A program made the translations under genes and the position numbers. Below, piece after piece: positions 1-6,636 of a stretch of DNA of 19,400 nucleotides (position 1 is the first letter of the stretch; each line of letters starts with the position of its first letter). The notes beneath the pieces were generated by a model that made no database searches, was not told where the DNA came from, and saw nothing but the letters and a program-made list of their open reading frames with translations. The stretch comes from an uncultured Muribaculaceae bacterium (GTDB lineage: Bacteria > Bacteroidota > Bacteroidia > Bacteroidales > Muribaculaceae). Where the stretch lies: contig CAJTRS010000034.1 in assembly GCA_910578805.1 (NCBI GenBank), forward strand, positions 1 to 19,400, given 5' to 3'.

Positions 1-2
1 AA

Positions 3-224
3 GACCATGACTACTATCTCACTTACAATGACGCCATAAAGGGAAGTCTGATAAAAACCCTGTTTCCCGATGGCAATAAAGATGAGATAGACCGATTCTT
101 ACAGCGGCTCAATCAGAATATCTATGTTGAGGTTTACGGGACAAACGACCAAAACTCCCCCAAAATATGCCTCATACCGTTCCATACTCCAAAAACACCC
201 CGCTATCTTCGTCAGCCGTCTTAA
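3..224 (+). CDS. C-terminal end of an unknown protein (partial)
   Basis: An open frame enters from the left edge and ends at a TAA at 222-224, giving the last 73 residues of a protein. The visible part is rich in charged and polar residues (it includes DGNKDEIDRFLQRLNQNIYV) and ends in a basic, proline-containing tail. It has no membrane segment, and I recognise no family or catalytic motif. The other two forward frames are closed by stops within the first 40 bases or so, which supports this one, but a short edge fragment remains uncertain. It converges with the sialidase gene, with about 40 bases between the two stops and no clear terminator hairpin there. Confidence 0.5.
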   Translation, partial: DHDYYLTYNDAIKGSLIKTLFPDGNKDEIDRFLQRLNQNIYVEVYGTNDQNSPKICLIPFHTPKTPRYLRQPS

Positions 225-265
225 CCTCGGAAAAGAGATGAATGCGGCTGTTTCATGACAGGTGT

Positions 266-1420
266 TCAGTCAGCTCCGGACAGGAATGAAAACGGTATAT
301 TGGTGTACCAGATTCGGTAGCCGTCAAGATGCATCGCATCGGCGGCATGTGTGGCTTCCTCGGTCAGAATTCCTATGGAACCGTCTGGAAGTATAGTCAT
401 CGAGGAATATGTCGATGGACCATGTACTACCTGATACGCAGGTGACCAGGTGCCACCGTTGTCACGGCTCATGAATATTGTCACATCATTGCGCTTGCCT
501 CCCGTGGGCAGCGACTGGAGCAACACATCGTTGCCCAGGTGAGTGTAGCGGATAAAATCACCGTTGCACGCCGGATCGGGCAGAGTGACAATATCTTCGG
601 GAGCACTCCATGTCACACCGTTATCCTTAGAGTAGGCAAACTTGCGGCATGTGCGGTAACGGTCTCGGATACTGGTCACCAGAGTGCCGTCGGCAAGCTG
701 CACTATCTTGGATTCGTCACCATCGAGTGTGGTGGGAGTCTTCGACACCTTCCAGCGATAGCCGCCGTCATCGCTGTAGATGGCATAACACGGGAACTCC
801 GATACCCCGTCCTTTCGTGTAACAAGCACAAACATGATGCGGCCGTTTTTGAGTTGCACGGCACGTCCGGAGGAAGCGAACGCGCTGTTGCACTTTATCG
901 GTTGCTTTCCGTCGGAGTCCACAGTAAGTATCTGGTCATTTATGCTCACCGGCGGAAGCCATGTGAGGCCTCCGTCCTTGCTGCGCGACACACTGATATG
1001 CCCCGGAACAGGCAACCACAGTCCCTGTCCGTGAGTGGATATCACAATCAGATCGCCCGTACGGCGGTCATAGACCAAAGCCGGATCGCCATAGCCTCCG
1101 ATCGAATCGTGCCTGGCAACTGTAATATAGTCGCTCCACGTGCGTCCGCCGTCGGTACTGCGCCGGCACACCACATCGATATCACCCGGAAGGTCCGACA
1201 GTTTGTCTATGCGCTTGTCGGCAACCGTGACCAAAGTACCGTCCGGAAGCGTAACTATGGCCGGTATGCGATAGAACTGTGAATCATAGTCACCTTTGTT
1301 ATATACCAGCGAGCGGGTCATCTTACCGTCGGAATAACCGACATTCTGCGCGGAAGCCACCGTGGCAGAACCGGCCAACACAGCACCAAGAATTGCAAAT
1401 TTCAATATTTTCATGGACAT
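266..1420 (-). CDS. Secreted exo-alpha-sialidase (GH33 family, BNR/Asp-box repeats)
   Basis: Predicted sialidase that releases terminal sialic acids from host glycoconjugates. The N-terminus (KILKFAILGAVLAG, cleavage after VASA near residue 24) is a Sec signal peptide with no lipobox cysteine, so the product should be periplasmic or secreted. The family RIP motif is YRIP at 50-53, giving the first arginine of the sialate-binding triad (R51). Five Asp boxes (SxDxGxxW) start at residues 88, 147, 216, 264 and 318, as expected for a six-bladed propeller. E236 and Y338 sit where the glutamate and nucleophilic tyrosine are expected, and R252 is a likely second triad arginine. At 384 aa it is essentially a lone catalytic domain, without the extra N-terminal domain I recall in Bacteroides NanH. 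Translation could also begin at the second Met (1414), which gives a cleaner signal peptide. A TAnnTTTG box lies 30 bases upstream. Family assignment is strong; the exact substrate linkage is not visible. Confidence 0.88.
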   Translation of the reverse strand: MSMKILKFAILGAVLAGSATVASAQNVGYSDGKMTRSLVYNKGDYDSQFYRIPAIVTLPDGTLVTVADKRIDKLSDLPGDIDVVCRRSTDGGRTWSDYITVARHDSIGGYGDPALVYDRRTGDLIVISTHGQGLWLPVPGHISVSRSKDGGLTWLPPVSINDQILTVDSDGKQPIKCNSAFASSGRAVQLKNGRIMFVLVTRKDGVSEFPCYAIYSDDGGYRWKVSKTPTTLDGDESKIVQLADGTLVTSIRDRYRTCRKFAYSKDNGVTWSAPEDIVTLPDPACNGDFIRYTHLGNDVLLQSLPTGGKRNDVTIFMSRDNGGTWSPAYQVVHGPSTYSSMTILPDGSIGILTEEATHAADAMHLDGYRIWYTNIPFSFLSGAD

Positions 1421-1449
1421 AGGATTGATTTAATTACCTTTACCGAACA

Positions 1450-1457
1450 CAAAGATA
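1450..1457 (-). promoter_or_regulatory. Bacteroidota-type -7 box upstream of the sialidase gene
   Basis: On the minus strand this reads TATCTTTG, an exact match to the TAnnTTTG -7 box. It lies about 30 bases before the sialidase start, a normal leader length for this phylum. No clear TTTG -33 element is seen at the expected distance. Confidence 0.6.
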
Positions 1458-1564
1458 CAAATATCTTGTAATATTGCTTGTCAGGCAAACTTTTTCCCCG
1501 TCCGCATGTTTATAATTACAAGAGAAGGCATTTTTCTGACCTTAACAAAAAGTCGATTTTCATA

Positions 1565-2428
1565 TCACCTTCTCAAGCCCACTCCTCCTTCAGGAAGCGT
1601 GGGCTCTTTTTCGTATATATAGTCAGGTATATCAGTCGAAGCAAGCGCAGCGCGGGTGTATTCATAACCGCTGTCAAACACGCTGCGTATGCCCTTAAGG
1701 TCAAACACCTTATGGCGGGCTATGCGGTCGGTTCGCACCACCATGTCACAGAGTTCCATCTCGGGTTCGGCATTGTTTTTCGACATCAGCTCAAACGAAC
1801 GCAAAGCTATCTGCACTATATTGTCCTTGACCTTCACGTCGCTCAGCGGCGAACAGTTAACGCCTATAAGATATCTGCATTTATCGCGTATGGCCCAGGC
1901 CGGCATATTGGCAACCACACCGCCATCGACATAACGCACACCGCCGATTCTTACAGGTTTGAACACAATGGGTATGGAACACGATGCCGTGACACATCGG
2001 GCCAGATCGCCCGAAGTAAACGCCTCACGACAACCGGTATCGAAATTCGTAGCGGTAATAACGACCGGCACCGGAAGGTCCTCTATACGGTCATAACCGA
2101 GTTTCCGGCGCAAGAAAGCATAAAACTTGTCCATCTTGAAAATACCGTCGGTGGGCATGCTCAGCGCGCAGAAGTCGCCAAATTTGCTTTTGGCAAACAT
2201 ATCGAGCATATCTTCCGGATCAACTCCGGCGGCATAAAGGGCGGCAACTATGGCACCGGCGCTCACACCGGCCACTATATCGGGATAAATCCCGGCCTCG
2301 AGCATGGCCTTAATGGCACCGGCATGAGCCACTCCGCGGGCTCCGCCGCCGCTCAAGGCGAGTCCCAGACCGTAAGGACGGTCTGCGCCGGCTCGCTGTA
2401 AACTGCTGTGATTGAAATCTGACATCAT
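1565..2428 (-). CDS. Patatin-like phospholipase family protein (first of a tandem pair)
   Basis: Predicted serine lipid acyl hydrolase of the patatin/RssA type. The oxyanion-hole motif GGGARG is at residues 27-32. The nucleophile elbow GVSAG is at 54-58 with catalytic S56, and the dyad aspartate is D168 in the DGG motif at 168-170, followed by NMPAWAI. There is no signal peptide or membrane segment, so a cytoplasmic or membrane-associated enzyme is expected, as for bacterial RssA-like proteins. The 287 aa length is typical. Two consecutive Met codons (2428 and 2425) could start it. It lies 102 bases downstream of a clear paralogue on the same strand, and the core motifs align without gaps, which suggests tandem duplication. 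No promoter motif was found in the 102-base gap. Substrate and physiological role cannot be told from the sequence. Confidence 0.85.
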   Translation of the reverse strand: MMSDFNHSSLQRAGADRPYGLGLALSGGGARGVAHAGAIKAMLEAGIYPDIVAGVSAGAIVAALYAAGVDPEDMLDMFAKSKFGDFCALSMPTDGIFKMDKFYAFLRRKLGYDRIEDLPVPVVITATNFDTGCREAFTSGDLARCVTASCSIPIVFKPVRIGGVRYVDGGVVANMPAWAIRDKCRYLIGVNCSPLSDVKVKDNIVQIALRSFELMSKNNAEPEMELCDMVVRTDRIARHKVFDLKGIRSVFDSGYEYTRAALASTDIPDYIYEKEPTLPEGGVGLRR

Positions 2429-2519
2429 TCCCGATTAGAAGACACTCTCGACTGTGAAAAATTGTTTAGATGTATTGTTAACACATACACCCCGGGGCAA
2501 TGTTCAACCGTGGTCGGAT

Positions 2520-2546
2520 AAAAAAAACGGTCATCGCGTCTTGACC
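2520..2546 (-). terminator. Possible terminator at the end of the upstream patatin gene
   Basis: On the minus strand a 5-bp stem (GGTCA at 2546-2542 with TGACC at 2533-2529, 8-base loop) includes the TGA stop codon and is followed almost at once by eight T's (2527-2520). The stem is short, so termination may be partial and the second patatin gene may still be cotranscribed. Confidence 0.4.
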
Positions 2547-3337
2547 TGTTCCGGCAAAGGGTGCGCCTCGAAGTAGGCCATGGTATCGGCATATCCGCCC
2601 TCCACTATCTTTTCAAGAACCTTGAAGTTGAACATACTGTAGTCTATGGCCGAACGGGTCTGGATAACGGCGTCACACAAAGCCATCTCGGGCAGAGAAT
2701 TGTGCTTCCACATTATCTCGAAATTACGTTGTGCGAGATAAAACATGGTATTCACCGGCTTCGGCTCCGACAACGGACAGCAATTCGAGCCTATCATATA
2801 ATCACACCGGCCGCTCAATGCCCATGCAGGCAGGTTGGCAAGCACACCGCCATCGACATAGCGCACGCCATCAATCACTACCGGACGGAACACAACCGGT
2901 ATGGAGCACGATGCCGCCACACAGTCCACAAGCACACCGTGGTCAAAGGCCACACGCTCGCCGCGGTCTATGTCCGTGGCGGTGACTACGGCTGGAACCG
3001 GCAAATCCTCCAGCCGGTCATAGCCTACGTGTGCCCCGAAAAAACTCTTGAACTTTTCGAGCCTGAAAAATCCGGCTCCCGGAAACGATGGTGCAAACAC
3101 ATCGCGGAAACGACTGTTTCTGAACAGACCGAGCATATCGTCAGGCGCTATTCCCGCGCCATACATGGTGGCCACTATCGAACCGGCACTGGCACCGGCC
3201 ACCACGTCTGGCCTGACACCGAGTTCGAGCAAAGCCTTGATAACGCCCACGTGGGCTGCACCGCGTGTACCGCCTCCACTCAGGGCAAGCCCTATTCTCA
3301 CAGGGCGCGGTTCTGATTGTGACAATGATGGAGCCAT
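2531..3337 (-). CDS. Patatin-like phospholipase family protein (second of a tandem pair)
   Basis: A 268 aa paralogue of the neighbouring patatin protein. It carries GGGTRG at 21-26, the nucleophile motif GASAG at 48-52 (S50) and the dyad DGG at 162-164 (D162), followed by LANLPAWAL. Shared blocks such as DRLEDLPVP and ASCSIPVVFRPV match the other copy closely and show the two arose by duplication. No export signal is present. Translation begins at an ATG at 3337. Upstream on this strand the best -7 candidates (TACCTTAG and TATTTTCG) each differ from TAnnTTTG at one fixed position. The gene is divergent from pnp, with about 200 AT-rich bases between them. It probably hydrolyses lipid esters; substrate unknown. 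Confidence 0.85.
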   Translation of the reverse strand: MAPSLSQSEPRPVRIGLALSGGGTRGAAHVGVIKALLELGVRPDVVAGASAGSIVATMYGAGIAPDDMLGLFRNSRFRDVFAPSFPGAGFFRLEKFKSFFGAHVGYDRLEDLPVPAVVTATDIDRGERVAFDHGVLVDCVAASCSIPVVFRPVVIDGVRYVDGGVLANLPAWALSGRCDYMIGSNCCPLSEPKPVNTMFYLAQRNFEIMWKHNSLPEMALCDAVIQTRSAIDYSMFNFKVLEKIVEGGYADTMAYFEAHPLPEQVKTR

Positions 3338-3481
3338 AGGTCATGAGGAGCTTTTAGAAATTTTTGTCTAAGGTAAACGAAAATAATCATTATTTCAATT
3401 TTTTACGAATTTTTCTCGTCCTGCCGGCACAAAATAAAATAAATTACCGGCTAAAAGGGTAATTATCTCATAATTAATTAC

Positions 3482-3489
3482 TAACTTTG
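3482..3489 (+). promoter_or_regulatory. Promoter -7 box for pnp
   Basis: TAACTTTG is an exact TAnnTTTG match, 48 bases before the pnp start codon, in an AT-rich stretch. No good TTTG element is visible 19-21 bases upstream. Confidence 0.65.
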
Positions 3490-3536
3490 TGCGATTTTTC
3501 TAATCAGAAAAAATACAAAGCAATTTTAAAGAATAT

Positions 3537-5810
3537 ATGTTAAATCCAATTAAGAAAACCATCGAGCTGCCTGACGGCCGCCAGATCACCCTGGAGACAG
3601 GCAAATTAGCCAAGCAAGCCGATGGAGCGGTAGAACTCCGCATGGGCAACACCATGCTTTTAGCGACTGTAGTGTCGGCAAAAGAAGCCGGCGAGGGCGT
3701 GGACTTCATGCCCCTTCAAGTAGAGTACAAAGAAAAATTCTCATCGTTTGGACGCTTTCCCGGCGGATTCCTCAAGCGTGAAGGACGTGCGTCGGACTAT
3801 GAAATACTCACGGCCCGGTTGGTTGACCGTGTGCTCCGTCCCCTCTTTCCCGACAATTATCACGCCGACACATTCGTCAACATCACCCTCTACTCCACCG
3901 ACGGCGAGGAGATGCCCGACGCATTGGCCGGATTGGCGGCATCGGCTGCATTGGCCGTCAGCGACATACCCTTCAACGGTCCTATCTCCGAAGTGCGTGT
4001 GGCCCGTGTGAACGGCGAATTTGTAATCAACCCCACATTTGAACAGCTCGAAAAGGCCGACATGGAGCTCATGGTCGGTGCCACTTACGACAATATCATG
4101 ATGGTGGAAGGCGAAATGAACGAAGTGTCGGAAACCGATCTTCTCAATGCCCTCAAGGCAGCCCACGCCGCCATCAAGGAACAGTGCAAGGTGCAGATGG
4201 AACTTGCCGAAGCCGCAGGCGCCACCGTAAAGCGCGAATACTGCCACGAGACCAATGACGAAGACCTCCGCAAGGACGTGCACGAAAAGTGCTACGACAA
4301 GGCCTACGCCGTGGCAAAGGCCGGTTGTGCCGACAAGCACTGGCGTGCCGACAGCTTCGAAGCAATATGCAACGAATACATCGAATCCCTCCCCGAAGAG
4401 GAACGCGATGAAAAGACCTCGCTCGTGAAGCGCTACTACCATGATGTGGAGAAAGAAGCCGTGCGCCGCTGCATACTCGACGAGGGTATCCGTCTGGACG
4501 GCCGTAAGACCACCGACATACGCCCCATCTGGTGCGAAGTCGATTACATTCCCGGCCCCCACGGATCGGCCGTGTTCACCCGCGGCGAGACCCAGTCGCT
4601 CTCCACTGTGACCCTCGGCACAAAGCTCGACGAGAAAATTGTCGATGACGTTATCAATCAGGGCCGCGAGCGCTTCCTGCTCCACTACAACTTCCCCCCC
4701 TTCTCCACAGGCGAAGCCCGTCCGGTGCGCAGCGTAGGCCGCCGCGAGATCGGACACGGCAACCTTGCCCACCGCGCCCTCAAGCGCATGTTCCCCGATG
4801 ACTTCCCCTATGTGTGCCGCATAGTCAGCGACATTCTTGAGTCAAACGGTTCATCGTCAATGGCCACGGTATGTGCCGGCACACTCGCCCTGCTCGATGC
4901 AGGCGTGAAGATGAAAAAGCCCGTCAGCGGCATAGCCATGGGACTTATCACCGACACCGAAAGCTCTAAATATGCGGTGCTCTCCGACATACTCGGCGAC
5001 GAGGATCACCTTGGCGACATGGACTTCAAGGTAACCGGTACGGTTGACGGTATCACAGCCACACAGATGGACATAAAGTGTGACGGCCTCTCGTACGAGA
5101 TACTCGAACGCGCCCTGCTTCAGGCACGCGAAGGACGTCTTCACATACTCAACATCATCAACGACACCATACCCGCTCCGCGCGAAGACTACAAACCCCA
5201 CGTGCCCCGCATCGTCACCATGCTCATACCCAAGGAACTTATCGGCGCTGTGATAGGCCCGGGCGGAAAAGTGATCCAGGGTATCCAGGAAGAGAGCGGC
5301 GCCACAGTATCCATCGACGAGATCGACGAAGGCGGATACATAGAAGTGGCGGCAGCCAACAAGGAATCCATCGACAAGGCTCTCGCCATGATCAACGCCA
5401 TAGTAGAACTCCCCGAAGAGGGCAAGACCTACAAAGGTGTCGTGCGTTCCATACTCGACTTCGGAGCATTTGTGGAATTCATGCCTAACCGCGACGGTCT
5501 GCTCCACATATCCGAAATCTCCTGGGAACGCCTCGCCGACATGGCCGCATCAGGCCTCAAAGAGGGCGACGAAGTGGAAGTGAAACTTATAGAGATCGAC
5601 AAGAAGACCGGCAAGTACCGTCTGTCGATGCGCGCACTCCAGCCCAAGCCCGAAGGCTATGTGGAACGCGAACGCGCACCCCGTGGCGAACGCGGCCCGC
5701 GCCGTGAGGGCGGTGACCGTCCGCGTGGCGACCGTGGACCCCGTCGTGAAGGTGGCGAACTCCGCGGCGAACGCGCACCCCGCCGCGAAAACCACGACAA
5801 TCAGGACTGA
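3537..5810 (+). CDS. pnp: Polyribonucleotide nucleotidyltransferase (PNPase)
   Basis: Phosphorolytic 3'-5' exoribonuclease of RNA turnover, acting in the cytoplasm as a trimer. The 757 aa protein has the full architecture: a first RNase PH-like domain (about 1-140, with the RFPGGFLKREGR block), a helical linker, and a second RNase PH-like domain (about 325-550). A KH domain with the loop GPGGK near 575 and an S1 domain at about 631-701 (GAFVEF, GLLHISEIS) follow. Catalytic residues equivalent to E. coli D486, D492 and K494 are present as D490, D496 and K498 in the GDEDHLGDMDFKVTG block. The last 55 or so residues form an Arg/Gly/Glu-rich tail of imperfect repeats (GPRREGG occurs twice), probably disordered and RNA-binding. 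The start is the ATG after a TAACTTTG promoter. A strong hairpin follows the stop, so the gene is probably monocistronic. Confidence 0.98.
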   Translation: MLNPIKKTIELPDGRQITLETGKLAKQADGAVELRMGNTMLLATVVSAKEAGEGVDFMPLQVEYKEKFSSFGRFPGGFLKREGRASDYEILTARLVDRVLRPLFPDNYHADTFVNITLYSTDGEEMPDALAGLAASAALAVSDIPFNGPISEVRVARVNGEFVINPTFEQLEKADMELMVGATYDNIMMVEGEMNEVSETDLLNALKAAHAAIKEQCKVQMELAEAAGATVKREYCHETNDEDLRKDVHEKCYDKAYAVAKAGCADKHWRADSFEAICNEYIESLPEEERDEKTSLVKRYYHDVEKEAVRRCILDEGIRLDGRKTTDIRPIWCEVDYIPGPHGSAVFTRGETQSLSTVTLGTKLDEKIVDDVINQGRERFLLHYNFPPFSTGEARPVRSVGRREIGHGNLAHRALKRMFPDDFPYVCRIVSDILESNGSSSMATVCAGTLALLDAGVKMKKPVSGIAMGLITDTESSKYAVLSDILGDEDHLGDMDFKVTGTVDGITATQMDIKCDGLSYEILERALLQAREGRLHILNIINDTIPAPREDYKPHVPRIVTMLIPKELIGAVIGPGGKVIQGIQEESGATVSIDEIDEGGYIEVAAANKESIDKALAMINAIVELPEEGKTYKGVVRSILDFGAFVEFMPNRDGLLHISEISWERLADMAASGLKEGDEVEVKLIEIDKKTGKYRLSMRALQPKPEGYVERERAPRGERGPRREGGDRPRGDRGPRREGGELRGERAPRRENHDNQD

Positions 5811-5839
5811 CACACCACAGACCCGATATTAACATAAAC

Positions 5840-5880
5840 CAAGGCCGGTATCCATGCTACGATACCGGCCTTGATTATTA
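5840..5880 (+). terminator. Intrinsic terminator downstream of pnp (copy 1 of a repeated hairpin)
   Basis: A perfect 13-bp stem (5840-5852 with 5861-5873) with an 8-base loop, followed by the T-rich TTGATTATTA, 30 bases after the pnp stop. The arms and the 3' flank recur almost exactly after the fic gene at 6550-6590; only the loop and the outermost base pairs differ. Confidence 0.8.
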
Positions 5881-5913
5881 AGACGGAATTTCATTTGTAC
5901 TCGGGGAAATAAT

Positions 5914-5921
5914 TATATTTG
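5914..5921 (+). promoter_or_regulatory. Promoter -7 box for the fic gene
   Basis: TATATTTG matches TAnnTTTG exactly, 41 bases before the fic start. A TTTG at 5894-5897 lies 16 bases upstream, a little closer than the usual 19-21. Confidence 0.6.
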
Positions 5922-5961
5922 CATAATTAATTATTCCATAAAGTAAACTCCACCGGACAAT

Positions 5962-6507
5962 ATGGCAAACATAGATGCACTGAGTCTTGAAAAAGCAAAA
6001 CACCTGTTCACATCGGGAGAGATAGACCGGATAGAAACAGGCTCCGTAAAAGGACTTTGCGACATACATTCGGCTTTATTCGGCGGATTGTATGACTTTG
6101 CCGGAACCATACGCACAAAAAACATAAGCAAGGGAGGGTTTCGGTTTGCCAACTCATTATATCTTCGCGAAGCCCTGAGCGCCATTGAAAAAATGCCGGA
6201 AAACACTTTCGGGGAAATAATAGCTAAATATGTGGAGATGAACATAGCCCACCCTTTTATGGAGGGCAACGGCAGAGCCACACGCATTTGGCTCGACTTG
6301 ATTTTAAAAAAACGCCTCGGCCGGGTGGTCAACTGGGAATGCGTTGACAAAGACCTCTATCTCCAGGCCATGGAGCGCAGCCCTGTAAACGACCTGGAGC
6401 TACGCTACCTCCTATCTCAGGCACTGACCGACCGCACTGACGACCGACAAATCATATTCAAAGGAATCGAACAATCATATTACTACGAGGGATACAGCCC
6501 GGAATAA
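5962..6507 (+). CDS. Fic family AMP-transferase, class III (self-inhibited, NmFic-like)
   Basis: Fic-domain enzyme expected to transfer AMP from ATP to a hydroxyl of a target protein. The signature HPFMEGNGRATR is complete at 97-108 (catalytic H97, anion-binding GNGR). The C-terminal helix carries the auto-inhibitory motif SxxxEG at S172-E176-G177 in QSYYYEGY, which defines class III proteins that block their own ATP site. From memory, long stretches such as GGLYDFAG, NISKGGFRFAN and LQAMERSPVNDLELR are near-identical to Neisseria meningitidis NmFic. Class III proteins of that kind are regulated by oligomer state and autoAMPylation and have been reported to modify gyrase subunit GyrB. At 181 aa it is a minimal Fic fold, and no antitoxin gene is adjacent, as fits a self-inhibited enzyme. 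The ATG is the only start after an in-frame TAA at 5944. It stands alone between two near-identical terminators with its own promoter, which suggests acquisition as a unit. Confidence 0.93.
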   Translation: MANIDALSLEKAKHLFTSGEIDRIETGSVKGLCDIHSALFGGLYDFAGTIRTKNISKGGFRFANSLYLREALSAIEKMPENTFGEIIAKYVEMNIAHPFMEGNGRATRIWLDLILKKRLGRVVNWECVDKDLYLQAMERSPVNDLELRYLLSQALTDRTDDRQIIFKGIEQSYYYEGYSPE

Positions 6508-6549
6508 CGCCGTGCCCCCGACATATACACACGCCGTATATCAATACAT

Positions 6550-6590
6550 AAGGCCGGTATCTACTCCGCAGATACCGGCCTTGATTATTA
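6550..6590 (+). terminator. Intrinsic terminator downstream of fic (copy 2 of a repeated hairpin)
   Basis: A perfect 13-bp stem (6550-6562 with 6570-6582) with a 7-base loop, followed by TTGATTATTA and an A-run. The 20 bases at 6571-6590 are identical to 5861-5880 behind pnp, and 10 bases of the left arm are also shared. Confidence 0.8.
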
Positions 6591-6599
6591 AAAAAACAC

Positions 6600-6607
6600 T
6601 AACTTTG
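6600..6607 (+). promoter_or_regulatory. Promoter -7 box for the GH13 gene
   Basis: TAACTTTG, an exact TAnnTTTG match, 29 bases before the start codon and directly after the fic terminator. Confidence 0.65.
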
Positions 6608-6636
6608 TAGGCGTAAAGTAACCCAATCTATATATC

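Noticed and set aside
1576..1611. AGCCCAC/GTGGGCT hairpin followed by five T's, plus strand
   Set aside because: It looks like a terminator but lies inside the 3' end of the minus-strand patatin gene, and no plus-strand gene precedes it closely.
1478..2401. Long plus-strand frame opposite the first patatin gene
   Set aside because: It is the antisense shadow of a gene with complete catalytic motifs; the translation has no domain and is unusually rich in His, Tyr and Gly.
3741..4772. 343-codon minus-strand frame opposite pnp
   Set aside because: It lies entirely inside pnp, has low-complexity composition and no promoter; high GC third positions create such shadows.
5670..5800. CRISPR-like short repeats
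   Set aside because: These are imperfect codon-level repeats encoding the Arg/Gly tail of PNPase, with no constant spacer length.
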